From assembly GCA_001567165.1 (NCBI GenBank), contig LNFQ01000023.1:95135-159134 (forward strand): DNA of 64,000 bases, read 5' to 3'. The notes under the pieces were generated by a model. It worked only from the letters and a program-made list of their open reading frames with translations. It was not told the DNA's origin and ran no database searches. The stretch is from Bacteroidetes bacterium OLB11. GTDB taxonomy: Bacteria > Bacteroidota > Bacteroidia > Chitinophagales > Chitinophagaceae. The position numbers were made by a program, and so were the translations under genes. Positions 37,945 to 47,805 of this stretch are shown here, one piece after another; the first letter of the stretch is position 1; each line of letters begins with the position of its first letter.

Positions 37945-38136
37945 AAATTTTAATACTTAAATTATTGAACTAAGTTATTATTACCTATCTATTTTGAGTG
38001 AAGATTTTTCATCAAACTTGTTAAAAGCTGTACTTCTTCCATGATACACAGCAAAAAGGGTTTCCGGCACTGTTAACAACTTGACTTATGTATTGGGAGT
38101 AATAATATGAATTGATATCAAAAAAAGAAACTAAAT
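37945..38136. other. Gap after carB with a possible minus-strand gene remnant
   Basis: About 190 bases. On the minus strand a short frame ending at a TAA near 37983 reads TVPETLFAVYHGRSTAFNKF and then DEKSSLKIDR. It looks coding in composition but is cut off by an in-frame stop upstream, and I do not recognise the family. It could be the tail of a lost gene. Confidence 0.25.
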
Positions 38137-38874
38137 CTATGACTGATTTTCTTTGAGATATTGAATAGCAGCTGCAAAATCTTCTTCAGTATCAATCGAA
38201 ATGCCAACATGGGCAATTTCTTTTAAATAAATATCAATTCCATTTTCTAACATTCTGAGGTTTTCCAGTTTTTCAATTTGCTCAAGAGTAGATGCTGGTA
38301 GTTGGCTAACTTTTAAAAGTGCATCTCTGGTAAAACCATACACACCAACGTGTTTGTAGAATGTATGCGAAACGAATTGGTCTCGAACAAAGGGGATAGG
38401 ACTGCGAGAAAAATATAAAGCCTTCCCTTGCTTATCTGTCACCACTTTCACACAATTTGGATTTTGAACTTGAGTTAAATCTTCAATTTTTACTTTTAAA
38501 GAAGCAACTTCGACCTGTTCATTTTCAAAAATTGAAATTAAAGTTTCCAGTGATTCTTTATTGATAAATGGCTCATCACCTTGAACATTTACGATAATAT
38601 CAGATGCTAAATCTGAGGACGCTTCTGCAATGCGATCTGTGCCGCTTTCATGTACTGCCTTACTCAAAAACACATTTCCTCCAATTGATTCAATTTCATT
38701 TTTTATCAATTCGTGATCGCAAACAACAATGACTTCGTCAAATAAATTGGTAGAAACAACGGCTTCGTAAGTTCTTCTGATAATCGTTTTGCCTTCTAAT
38801 TTTTTTAATAATTTTTGAGGAAATCGAGTAGATTCAAGGCGTGCAGGAATGAGAGCCAATATTTTCTTGTGCAT
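38137..38874 (-). CDS. kdsB: CMP-KDO synthetase (3-deoxy-manno-octulosonate cytidylyltransferase)
   Basis: KdsB activates KDO with CTP for lipopolysaccharide inner-core synthesis. The 245-residue sequence shows ALIPARLESTRFPQKLL (nucleotide binding), HESGTDRIAEASS, IIVNVQGDEPFI, ALYFSRSPIPF and KHVGVYGFTRDALL, all family motifs. The natural ATG is at 38874 (MHKKILALIP). No stop codon separates it from the upstream PAP2-type gene: FFYKKNKIK runs straight into the kdsB Met. Adding one A to the A8 tract at the junction would create a stop just before this ATG, so the read-through may be a length change and not a true fusion. Confidence 0.93.
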   Translation of the reverse strand: MHKKILALIPARLESTRFPQKLLKKLEGKTIIRRTYEAVVSTNLFDEVIVVCDHELIKNEIESIGGNVFLSKAVHESGTDRIAEASSDLASDIIVNVQGDEPFINKESLETLISIFENEQVEVASLKVKIEDLTQVQNPNCVKVVTDKQGKALYFSRSPIPFVRDQFVSHTFYKHVGVYGFTRDALLKVSQLPASTLEQIEKLENLRMLENGIDIYLKEIAHVGISIDTEEDFAAAIQYLKENQS

Positions 38875-39506
38875 CTTAATTTTGTTTTTTTTGTAAAAAA
38901 ATTCAATACCCCATAAAATGAATAACCCAAACATCACCCCAAAAATACTGCCAGCCAAAACATCAGAAAAATAATGTTGTCCTAAATAAATTCTGGAATA
39001 CCCACAACCCAAAGCCATAGCAAAATAAAAGATTGAAATGAGGTGATTCTTTGAAGAAGTGAAATGATTTAAATATAAAAATAATCCAAAGGCACCCATT
39101 GAGTGTCCAGAAGGAAAACTATGATTCACTAAATCACTCAACCATGAAACACTATGAACTATTTCTTCTCCATACATTCCTATTGGTCGAACTCTCTCAA
39201 AAAATAACTTACTAAAATAAACCAAACAAAGGCACAATAACACCAAAACTTAATGTTGAAATGATATAAATTTTATTCCTAAATTTTTTAAAAATTAATA
39301 AAGAAAGAAAAATAATCGCCACCGATTCACCTCTTCCAAATGCACTCAACACCGTCATGACATAGTCGAAAAACAAATTGTTCTTTTGATTGATAAAGAA
39401 AAAGATTTCCTTATCTGAATAGAGTAGCAGTAGCAAACAAGCAATCAATATCCATATAATAAAAAGAGCTATAAAAAGAAAAATTCTTATGAAGGATTTT
39501 ATTCAT
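38875..39506 (-). CDS. PAP2-family phosphatase, frameshifted and fused in frame to kdsB
   Basis: Membrane phosphatase of the type 2 phosphatidic acid phosphatase family, which acts on lipid phosphates or undecaprenyl pyrophosphate. Motifs: KLFFERVRPIG (KX6RP-like), NHSFPSGHSMGAFG (PSGH) and YSRIYLGQHYFSDVLAG (SRX5HX3D). About five membrane spans. Two one-base changes break it: the ATG at 39506 reads MNKSFIRIFLFIALF only if A4 near 39497 is A3, and the segment IISTLS joins LVLLCLCLVYFSKLFF if a T4 near 39248 is T3. The C-terminus runs without stop into KdsB. Neighbourhood suggests lipid A or carrier-lipid metabolism (inference). Confidence 0.75.
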
Positions 39507-39649
39507 TCGATATTCAATAAAAAATTGTTTGCAAGTTAATCCAAAGAAATGGCAAAGTAGATGCTTTTTATTTCAAAATATTATAACAGTATTTTCTCTT
39601 GCAAATTTAAAAAATGATAGTATTATTGAATGAATATTTTTCAACTTAA

Positions 39650-41681
39650 ATGAAATCTCAACTTCAGAAAAATTTTGGATACAAGTTTAGTGTATGGATG
39701 ATTATTTTGATTAGTTGCATTTCAGATTTGTATGCTCAAGTATTGACGCCAGCTCGATATGAAATTGATGCTAAGCGAGGCTCGTTGCGTTTCAATAGCC
39801 CTGATGCTTTGCCTCGTGGGAGAGAGTTTAAAAGAATTGATAGCACATATTATGTGGGTTGGATGTTTGAAGGGCTTTACAAATATGAACATGCTGCTGA
39901 TTATATTGGTTTTCGTATGGCTGCTGAGCAATTGGAAAAAGCAAGTTTACTGTTAGAAAAGGATTTTAAAAAGGAATTAAAAAATCGAACTCAAGATGTT
40001 TTTGAATATATTCAAGTGATGAATATCCATAAGGATTGGGATTATATCGCTTACAGTTTGATGCAATGCTATTCCAATATGGAAGCACCAGATAAGGTTT
40101 GGGAGCTTTTGCAACGCTGCAAAAAAATGAATCTTCAAGATGAATATTTGATGGAAACTTATAATTTTTTAGCGTGGACTGTTCACCGAAATCGTTTTTA
40201 TACAAAAAGTAAATATTCATTCTTAAAAAATACAATTACAGAAAATGAAGAATATGCAAACAAGCTATTAGATAGTAGTGTTTTGAAAAATAATCAAGAT
40301 GCAAAATTTAATAGTTCGTTTATCAATCAAGATTATTATACCACTCAAAAAGCCCCTGCCGTTTGGCACTATAAATCGATTTTGTATGCATACCAACTCA
40401 ACATCAAATTGGGTAGTCAGTATTACGAAAAGTTGAGAAAAACAGCATATTTCCCCGAAAATAATTTTGCCACTTTTTGCTTAATCCAAGGTAAATTTAA
40501 AGATGCGGACTATTATTATTCTTTGTCGAAAAAAACCGATCAAGGCGATAAAAGAATGAAAGAATCTTTTTATTATTCTTCAGTGATAAATGCTTATAAA
40601 AACAACAATAAACAAGAAATTGAGGAGCTTAAAAATTTAATAAAAGCCAATGGATCCACACCAGGCTTTGGTTGGTATAATTTAGCATTAACACGAAGTT
40701 TCATTTATGATGGACAAAATCAAATCGCATCTCGATACCTCACAAAAGCAACACAATTTAAAGAAATTCATATTGGCACAACACTCGGACAAACACATTA
40801 TGATTTTACTTCCTCTCTTCTGAATTTTATAATAAAAGGGAGAGAAATTGAACAGCTGAAATTTCAAGATAGAAATTGGTGGTATCATGTCAACACTCTT
40901 TCAAAAATTACAAAACTTATTGTCGAAAAATTTACCATTCAATATTTAATTATTAATCAGTTTTCAAATAATCCAGAGCGTGATTTAGTTATTTATAAAT
41001 TGTTTTCAACCGAGAGCACGGTTTCGTTTGATGAGATATGGTATTTGATAAATGGCTTTAGTACTAACTTTTTTATCGAAAAATTTAAAAGGGAATTGAA
41101 TGAAGATAGCAGGCCTCTTGTGAAAAGATATTTTAAACTTTTTTTGGCAAAACTTTATTTGAAAAAAGAAAATTTCAAAGATGCCAAAAAATATTTAAAT
41201 GAAATTTTAAACGAAAAAAAATATTGATATTGAGTATGAAAAATTATTTTTAGCACGCACCTATGAAACAATGATTCATTGCAATGAAAAGTTGAAAATA
41301 AAAGAGCCTAAATATTATCAATTGCTCATGCTGACTTATCCTCAACTCATCCCTTATACTGATATTCCTTTCCCGATTCAATTGGAATCAAATGCCAATA
41401 CAGACGAGGAAAAAGAGCTTATCAATTCACTAAAAAAATCAAATATTCATTGGGTTGAAAATGCAAAGGAGCCAGCAGCAGTGTTGAATATCCGGTTTTC
41501 AAAAAGAGGAAATATCAATTATATAAACTATAAATTGAACTGGGGAGGAGTGATAACACCCGAATCGGAAGTCCCTTACAAAAACATCCAATCAATACAA
41601 TATGAAATTCCATATTTGATTTTTGGAATCGGAAATGATGACCGAAATTGGAATTTAAATCAGGAATCGAAAAAGAAATAA
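39650..41681 (+). CDS. Large secreted helical-repeat protein (frameshift)
   Basis: No named family. A signal peptide (ISDLYAQV) is followed by about 480 residues of helical, TPR-like repeats (NAYKNNNKQEIEELKNLI, LAKLYLKKENFKDAKKYLNE). The first frame stops after NEKKY at the A8 run 41214-41221; read as A7 it continues NEKNIDIEYEKLFLARTYET, another repeat, and then a ~90-residue tail (NIHWVENAKEPAAVLNIRFS) ending at 41681. The joined product has about 676 residues. It lies upstream of a small T9SS-domain protein and rlmB. Function unknown. Confidence 0.65.
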
Positions 41682-41736
41682 GTGTTTCATTTTTATCAAT
41701 TATTAATAATCAGGCTTGCGATTTGTAATCATGTGT

Positions 41737-41744
41737 TAACTTTG
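41737..41744 (+). promoter_or_regulatory. -7 box TAACTTTG with a TTG -33 element
   Basis: Exact TAnnTTTG match; TTG at 41716-41718 sits 18 bases upstream, close to the usual Bacteroidota -33/-7 spacing. The gene start is at 41755. Confidence 0.55.
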
Positions 41745-41754
41745 TAAGCAAAGA

Positions 41755-42090
41755 ATGAAAAAGTTCGTTTCAATAATATTTTTCACATTAGTCAGCTTAG
41801 GTTGTTTTGCCACAGACGAGCCGAAACTATTTTCATTATTTCCTATTCCTTTAAAATCAAACTACCTGTTTGTAGAACGAAATAAAGATGCAATAGATTG
41901 TATGAAAATAGTTAATGTCGAATTACGAAATTTAATAGGCAAATGCATTCAAGTTGTCCCTTTTGATCCGAATGAAATGAAAACTGTTTTTGTAGAAATG
42001 GATAGCTACCCTAATGGAATTTATATTGTGCTAGCCAAAGATGTTTACGGAAAAATAATTGAATCTGCTAAATTTGTTATAAATAGATAA
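41755..42090 (+). CDS. Small secreted protein consisting of a T9SS-like sorting domain
   Basis: A 111-residue protein: signal peptide (GCFATDE) then a domain that matches the layout of a C-terminal T9SS sorting domain (LFPIPLKSNYLFVER, VELRNLIGKCIQVV, SYPNGIYIVLAKD, SAKFVINR), with no passenger. The sequence FPIP replaces the usual YPNP. It may be a stand-alone relic of a larger cargo protein or a genuine minimal protein. Its stop overlaps the rlmB start by one base (TAATG), so the two are co-translated. Confidence 0.65.
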   Translation: MKKFVSIIFFTLVSLGCFATDEPKLFSLFPIPLKSNYLFVERNKDAIDCMKIVNVELRNLIGKCIQVVPFDPNEMKTVFVEMDSYPNGIYIVLAKDVYGKIIESAKFVINR

Positions 42091-42845
42091 TGCAAAATTT
42101 TAGAAAAAACACAAGTAAAAAGTCATTGATTTATGGACGAAACCCATTGATAGAAGCCCTTCACAGCGATAAGCCGATTGATAGAATTTTGATGTATCAT
42201 TCTATTGTGGGTGAAAGTATTGGTGAGATTATTAAATTGGCAAAAGAAAAACATATTCCAATTATTAGAGTTCCTCAAGAAAAATTAAACACTTTAGTAA
42301 AGGGAAATCATCAAGGAATTGTGGCTTACACTGCGGTCGTTGATTATGTGCCTTTGCAAGATTTGATTTCGCAATTATATGATGAAGGAAAAGAGCCAAA
42401 ACTATTATTATTAGACGGGATTACAGATGTACGAAACACCGGTGCGGTTATTAGAAGTGCTGTTTGCTGTGGAATTGACGCTATTATTTTTTCTGAAAAA
42501 AACTCTGCCCCTATTCATGAAGATATGGTAAAAACCTCAGCAGGAGCATTAATGAAGATTATTTTTTGTCGCGAGAAAAGCATGAAATCAATTTTAGATA
42601 CTTTGTCAAGCAATGGAGTGAAAATATTTTCGAGTAGTTTAAATGCAGAAAAATCGTTGTTAGCAATAGACTTCAAGCAACCCTATTGTATTGTGATGGG
42701 AGCCGAAGATAGAGGGGTTTCAAGAGAAACACTTGAGGCTTGTGATGAAACTTTTTTTATACCAATGGTCGGAAATTTTGATAGCTTAAATGTGTCGGTC
42801 GCTGCGGGAATCATTTGTTTTGAGGCAATGAAACAAAAAATGTAG
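42090..42845 (+). CDS. rlmB: 23S rRNA (guanosine-2'-O-)-methyltransferase RlmB
   Basis: SpoU-class methyltransferase that 2'-O-methylates G2251 in the 23S rRNA P-loop. The 251-residue product has an N-terminal substrate-binding domain (LIYGRNPLIEAL, KGNHQGIVA) and the SPOUT knot motifs LLLDGITDVRNTGAVIRSA, IVMGAEDRGVS and LNVSVAAGI. Length is normal. It overlaps the preceding small gene by one base and is convergent with dnaG, seven bases apart. Distinguishing RlmB from TrmH relies on the N-terminal domain. Confidence 0.92.
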   Translation: MQNFRKNTSKKSLIYGRNPLIEALHSDKPIDRILMYHSIVGESIGEIIKLAKEKHIPIIRVPQEKLNTLVKGNHQGIVAYTAVVDYVPLQDLISQLYDEGKEPKLLLLDGITDVRNTGAVIRSAVCCGIDAIIFSEKNSAPIHEDMVKTSAGALMKIIFCREKSMKSILDTLSSNGVKIFSSSLNAEKSLLAIDFKQPYCIVMGAEDRGVSRETLEACDETFFIPMVGNFDSLNVSVAAGIICFEAMKQKM

Positions 42846-42852
42846 TCTTATT

Positions 42853-44790
42853 TTATCGCACTAAAACCGTTTTGATAGTTGTCAAAAGGGCAATTTCATT
42901 TTTCTTTAATTCCAATAACGAAGTCTGAATAATCATTTCTTCTTGCAAATCATTTTGATTTGTTTTTAATTCATTGAGCAATTCTTGACTGATGTTTTTT
43001 ACTTTTCGTAATAAAAAATAAAGCACCGTACTTTCTACTTCTTGTAGATATAAACTCTCTTTTGTTGGTACGATAATTTGATGTTTGTGAAACCAATTTT
43101 CACTTAAATCATATGGAAAATAAAGGGCTTCAATCGCAGCACTCCGAATCTGTTCGTCATCGTGATATGAAAAATATTTTTCATTCGGAAATTGCAAATG
43201 ATGGTCGATGTATCGATAATATTCGTTGAAAATATTTTGCCAAATGGGATTTACAAAATCAACATCACCCACTTTGAGTCGAACATATTCGGCCACATGA
43301 ACATTTTCATCATATGGTTTTTCACCATATTCAATGAGGATTTTAATGAGTGCTTTTTCTTGAAGATAATCTTTCTTTAAAAGCTCAAGAGAATCGTTTT
43401 GGATGTGGTTTGTTTCTGGATTGGCTTGGGCTTCTAATTTTTTTGCTTCTGATTCTTCAATTTGTGTTTTTTTGACTACCTTTTCTCTTATTTTTTTATT
43501 CACTAATGATACGAGTCCCTCCTCTTCAATTCCTAATAATTGTGAGCAACGTCTGATATAATCTTGTTGTTTACTAAAATCTTCCAAACGATTAATTTTA
43601 GAAAGTGTTTCTGCTATTTCATTGATTAAAATTGATTTTTTTACACTATCATCTTTCGCTTCTTTGAGTGAAACTTCTAGTTTAAAAACGATAATATCTT
43701 TTTTGTTTTGAGCAATAAATTGATTGAAATTTTCAGCACCGACTGAGGTGATATAGCTATCTGGATCGTGGTTGTCTGGCAATAGCACCACATGCACATT
43801 CATGCCATGTTCAATCGCCATGTCAAGTCCTCTCAAGGCTGCTTTTATTCCGGCAGCATCTCCATCGTAGAGAATGGTAAGGTTGTTTGTAAACCGTTTG
43901 ATGAGGTTCAGTTGTCCTTCGGTGAGTGAAGTGCCGCTACTTGCTACTACATTTTCAACACCCGATTGATGCAAGGAAATCACATCAGTATATCCTTCTA
44001 CTAGCAAGCATTCATTCTGTTTTGAAATCGCATTTTTACTTTGAAACAAACCATACAGCGTCTTGCTTTTGATATATAATTCGTTTTCGGGTGTATTGAT
44101 GTATTTTGGAGATTTATCATTTTTTTTCAAAATGCGAGCTCCAAACCCAATAATACGGCCACTTTGGTTGTGTATCGGAAAAATTACCCGTCCTGAATAC
44201 AATGCAAATAATTGATTATTTTTTTCACCGACCAATCCAGCTTTTATTAAAAATTCTTTCTTGTATTTCTTATCCAATGCGGCATTTGGAAAAATATTCT
44301 TATCTTCTAAGCAGTATCCTAAATGAAATTTATCAATGGTTTCGTTTCTAAAATTTCGTTCTTTGAAATAAGAAAGTCCAATAGCTTTTCCTTCTTCTGT
44401 CGAGTATAAAGTATCATGAAAATAATCTGAGGCAAATTGATTGATAATTCGCAAACTATCTTCCATTTGTTGCTTATCCTTATCTTCACTTGATTGTAAT
44501 GTTTCTTCTATTTCAATATGATATTTTTTTGCAAGCCATCTAATCGTTTCTGGATAGGTGAGTTTTTCATGTTCTTGAATGAATGTAATAGAATTTCCGG
44601 CCTTTCCACAACCAAAACATTTATAAATTCCTTTTGATGGAGATACTGTAAAAGAGGGTGTTTTTTCATTATGAAAAGGACAGTTTCCCAAATAGTTTGC
44701 ACCCCTTTTTTTTAAATGAACAAATGTGCCGACCACATCTAATATGTCAGCGACATCGTTTACTTTTTGAATGGTTGCTTGCGAAATCAT
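42853..44790 (-). CDS. dnaG: DNA primase
   Basis: DnaG synthesises RNA primers at the replication fork. The 645-residue product has the N-terminal zinc-binding domain (CPFHNEKTPSF and CFGCGKAG), the RNA polymerase core with GFGARIL, and the TOPRIM domain with LLVEGYTDVISLHQ (about residue 265) and YDGDAAGIKAA (about 310). The C-terminal helicase-binding region is poorly conserved, as usual. Frame intact. dnaE and trxA lie 6 kb away on the same strand. Confidence 0.95.
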   Translation of the reverse strand: MISQATIQKVNDVADILDVVGTFVHLKKRGANYLGNCPFHNEKTPSFTVSPSKGIYKCFGCGKAGNSITFIQEHEKLTYPETIRWLAKKYHIEIEETLQSSEDKDKQQMEDSLRIINQFASDYFHDTLYSTEEGKAIGLSYFKERNFRNETIDKFHLGYCLEDKNIFPNAALDKKYKKEFLIKAGLVGEKNNQLFALYSGRVIFPIHNQSGRIIGFGARILKKNDKSPKYINTPENELYIKSKTLYGLFQSKNAISKQNECLLVEGYTDVISLHQSGVENVVASSGTSLTEGQLNLIKRFTNNLTILYDGDAAGIKAALRGLDMAIEHGMNVHVVLLPDNHDPDSYITSVGAENFNQFIAQNKKDIIVFKLEVSLKEAKDDSVKKSILINEIAETLSKINRLEDFSKQQDYIRRCSQLLGIEEEGLVSLVNKKIREKVVKKTQIEESEAKKLEAQANPETNHIQNDSLELLKKDYLQEKALIKILIEYGEKPYDENVHVAEYVRLKVGDVDFVNPIWQNIFNEYYRYIDHHLQFPNEKYFSYHDDEQIRSAAIEALYFPYDLSENWFHKHQIIVPTKESLYLQEVESTVLYFLLRKVKNISQELLNELKTNQNDLQEEMIIQTSLLELKKNEIALLTTIKTVLVR

Positions 44791-44886
44791 GATGTGTAAA
44801 ATTAATATTCTTTGAACTATTTATATTAAATAAAATTCAAATCAGCTATTTGTTTTTGGAAAGATTGATAATGAAAATGCAGGATA

Positions 44887-45423
44887 TTATTCTCCGGCCT
44901 CAAGTTCAGGAAATGATTTTTCTCCTGTATCAATTGATTTATTTGTAACTAAATTTTTTAATGTTTCTTTTTTGTTTTGAAAATACGTTTCTATTTTCTT
45001 TAATTCGTTGCTAGTAAGGTATAGAGCGTCTTTGCTTTTACGAATCACTCTTTTTTTTGTTCCTAAAAAAATAAAAAGAAGACCAATCAATACAATCATT
45101 CCTTTGATAGTTAATGCAAAAAGGTCAACATCATTTGCACTCAAAAAATGTTCTCTCACACTAGGCTTGTTTGTCATTTCTTCTAAAACATGAAACGGAA
45201 AGATATTTTTCATAATGAAAAGAAACCCAAAACATGCCAAGGCGATTAAGTAGTAAATATATTCTTCAATCCAGTCAAACCCTTTAGACATCAGCAATAC
45301 AGCTTTGTTATTATGCACTTTGTCTAATATGGGTTTAATCGAAACTAAAAATGTTTCAGCATCTTGAAGTTGTTGTTCATTGTCAAAAGGTGCATTTTTA
45401 GAGGAGCTAAAGAAGTTTTTCAT
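44887..45423 (-). CDS. Membrane protein of unknown function
   Basis: A 178-residue protein with two predicted membrane spans (about residues 57-75, YLIALACFGFLFIMKNIF, and 105-125, LTIKGMIVLIGLLFIFLG) and basic cytoplasmic flanks followed by a charged helix (LKKIETYFQNKKETLKNL). I recognise no family. It starts 12 bases after the stop of the preceding exported protein, so the two are probably one operon and may form a complex. Confidence 0.55.
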   Translation of the reverse strand: MKNFFSSSKNAPFDNEQQLQDAETFLVSIKPILDKVHNNKAVLLMSKGFDWIEEYIYYLIALACFGFLFIMKNIFPFHVLEEMTNKPSVREHFLSANDVDLFALTIKGMIVLIGLLFIFLGTKKRVIRKSKDALYLTSNELKKIETYFQNKKETLKNLVTNKSIDTGEKSFPELEAGE

Positions 45424-45435
45424 TTGTTTACTATT

Positions 45436-46513
45436 TTATTCATTATTCATTTTTCCAATTTTGGAAATCCATTCTTTCATTTTGTCAGGAAGAGAACCAT
45501 TCTTGGTTTCTTCAGAATATTGTTTAGTCATTGTCAAATATTCTTTCATCAAATCGTTATAAATTTTATTGAGCTCAGTTCGATATTCACCAAGACTATA
45601 TGTATGATTTTTCATTTCTTTTTGAAGACGAAGTCCAAAGATAGAACTAATATCAAATAGTCCTTGTTGATAAGCTAACCAATTTTCGTTTTGCGTTCCT
45701 TCTGGTTTCCAACTTAATTTTTTATTTAAAAATGAATACACATAAATATCTAATTTTAATTGCTTACTCGTTTCCTCTGAGAGAGCTTTGTAGGTCAAAA
45801 CGTATTTTGCATTTCCGTTTTCATTTTTGGCTTTTTTTGTTTTCTTGAAATAGGCTCCAATCAATTTTTTTTGAGAAGTGCAAGCTACAGAATCACTTGA
45901 ATTAATTTTATTATAAACACAATTTACTTTGATGGGTTTGCTATTCGGCAATTTCCCTTTTGTGTAATCTTCTTGCCAATCAACACGATTATTAAATGTA
46001 GCTTTAAATTGCTCAATCGCAGAGTTTAAAACTCTTGTGACGTAATTATTCAAAACTGTTTCTGCATCTTCAAAAGTTCCAAATTCATTTTTGGCTCGAA
46101 ATGTATAGAGTAAATCCTGGTCTGGGTCGTTCCCTTTAATGAAATCACATTCAAATTGGAATTGGTCTTTGGGATTAAATTCTCCTTTTTTAATTGGAGT
46201 AACTTCCAGCTTTTTTACAATCATGGATATCGGTGCACCATCTTTGTTTTGTGTATATTGATTTTCAAAAAAAGTAGTAAAAGTGCTTTCTTTATTTTTT
46301 TGGGGAAGAGTAAACAGAATGGTTCCCTTTTTTTTCTTTGAATAAACAGTGGCAATGGTGTCGCTGCTTAACTGAAATTGAACATTTTGAATATAAAATG
46401 GGATTTCTTTTTTCTTAATATCAATAGGGGTTAATCTAATTTCACTTTTTTGCAATTGGGCAAAACATCCTAAAGTCAGTGAAATAAAAAAAAAGACTGA
46501 AAAGTATTCTCAT
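45436..46513 (-). CDS. Exported protein of unknown function (frameshift in signal peptide)
   Basis: About 358 residues, no recognised family, Lys-rich with no internal membrane span. The open frame begins QKSEIRLTPIDIKKK without a signal. The ATG at 46513 gives MRILFSLFFISLTLGCFAQ, a normal signal peptide, joined to QKSEIRL when the plus-strand A9 run 46486-46494 is read as A8. The extra base thus cuts the export signal from the mature protein. It is followed closely by a two-span membrane protein and is divergent from a small membrane protein gene. Confidence 0.6.
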
Positions 46514-46567
46514 ATTTTTTATTTGATAATTAAAATTAAAAATTATTGTCTAATTAAACAATTAAAT

Positions 46568-46575
46568 TAGTTTTG
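46568..46575 (+). promoter_or_regulatory. -7 box TAGTTTTG
   Basis: Exact TAnnTTTG match 15 bases before the GTG at 46591. Confidence 0.45.
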
Positions 46576-46590
46576 CTAAAAATAAATAGA

Positions 46591-47015
46591 GTGAAAAAAA
46601 TTATCTTTTTATCTGTTTTAATTGGTGGTCTTTTCCTTTCGGGATATGTATATTGGTTCTATTATAATATATATAGTGATGGAATTCGTGATGGAGTTTT
46701 GTATAAAATTTTTCTAGAAAAGGAAATGTATTTAAAACATACGAAGGTGAACTCATACAGCCCGGATTAAGAGCATCTCAACGAGGTACATCCATTAATA
46801 CAAACAATTTCAACTTTTCGGTATTGGACGAAGTTATTGCAGATAGTCTTCAAGCAGTAATTGGTAAAACAGTGAAACTTCATTATATTCAATATCGAAA
46901 AAATCTTCCTTGGCGAGGTGAAAATTACAACAGTAATAATCAAGAAAATGGTCAATACATTATTGATCGAATTGAAGACGTTCGTGACGACCCCGCTCAG
47001 AACATTGGATTCTAA
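46591..47015 (+). CDS. Small membrane-anchored protein of a widespread Bacteroidota family (frameshift)
   Basis: About 141 residues with one N-terminal membrane span (IIFLSVLIGGLFLSGYVYW) and a periplasmic domain. Family motifs are split between frames: YSDGIRDGVLYKI lies in the first and KTYEGELIQPG, FNFSVLDEVI and HYIQYRKNLPWRGENY in the second. Changing T5 at 46709-46713 to T6 (or T3) joins them as YKI(F)SRKGNVFKTYEGEL, the sequence seen in homologues. The start GTG at 46591 is used because it opens the membrane segment; the TTG at 46573 overlaps the -7 box. Function unknown. Its end overlaps the convergent methyltransferase gene by four bases. Confidence 0.68.
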
Positions 47016-47719
47016 TTACTGACAGATAATAAAAAAACAGATGGGATTTTGTGAAAATTAAAATCCATTTTCCTCCATTCAGCTACTGTGCAAGAAATGA
47101 TTTTTTCATTCACACTTGTTAGGTTTGATGCAACACATAATTTAGTGTGAGCATGACAATGGGCAATCAATTCGCTTAATACTTGATTATTTCGATAGGG
47201 TGTTTCGATAAAAATTTGAGTGCAATTTTCTTTTAAACTATGTTGTTCGATTTCTTTAATTTTATGAGTTAAAGCGGGTTGTTTATTGGGTAAATATCCA
47301 TGAAATAAAAATTTTTGTCCATTAAATCCCGAAGCCATCAATGCCAATAAAATGGAATTGGGGCCAACGTGTGGCACCACTTTTACATGAAATAAATGAG
47401 CTAAGCTTACTAATTCTGCACCCGGATCTGCAACGGCTGCACACCCAGCTTCACTGATATAAGCAATTGTTTTCCCGTCTTTGAAATACTGTTTGGCGTG
47501 ATGCAAATCGTTAATTTCATGCTCATTCAAAAAGTGAAAAGTGAGTGCATCAATATTGATATTTTTGTCTATTTTTTTTAAAAACCTTCTCGCACTTTTG
47601 ATTTCTTCAACATAAAAAATAGAAATATTTTTCACAATATCTTGAATGTAGGACGGAATGACATGCAATGTTTCTTCAGCTAGAAAATTTGGAATTAAAT
47701 GCAGGATTGCTGTATTCAT
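47012..47719 (-). CDS. RsmI-like SAM-dependent methyltransferase (tetrapyrrole methylase fold)
   Basis: A 235-residue protein of the tetrapyrrole methylase superfamily, closest in pattern to RsmI, which 2'-O-methylates C1402 of 16S rRNA. Motifs: LIPNFLAEET near the start, VEEIKSARRFLKKI, ISEAGCAAVADPGAELV, VVPHVGPNSILLALMASGF, and IFIETPYRNNQVLSEL. It lacks the C-terminal helical extension of E. coli RsmI and matches the shorter Bacteroidota type. A paralogous full RsmI may exist elsewhere, so the exact substrate is uncertain. Divergent from dxs. Confidence 0.82.
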   Translation of the reverse strand: MNTAILHLIPNFLAEETLHVIPSYIQDIVKNISIFYVEEIKSARRFLKKIDKNINIDALTFHFLNEHEINDLHHAKQYFKDGKTIAYISEAGCAAVADPGAELVSLAHLFHVKVVPHVGPNSILLALMASGFNGQKFLFHGYLPNKQPALTHKIKEIEQHSLKENCTQIFIETPYRNNQVLSELIAHCHAHTKLCVASNLTSVNEKIISCTVAEWRKMDFNFHKIPSVFLLSVSN

Positions 47720-47779
47720 TTTTTAAAATTAGAGCTAAAATAGTGAATAAAAAGAAATGAGAAAATAAATAAAAAAATG

Positions 47780-47787
47780 TATTTTTG
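47780..47787 (+). promoter_or_regulatory. -7 box TATTTTTG for dxs
   Basis: Exact TAnnTTTG match ending 18 bases before the dxs ATG. Confidence 0.5.
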
Positions 47788-47805
47788 TTTGAATATATTC
47801 GCATC

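Noticed and set aside
38001..38100. GTTAA/TTAAC inverted repeats as an operator or attachment site
   Set aside because: The arms are short and imperfect and the region is better read as an eroded coding tail.
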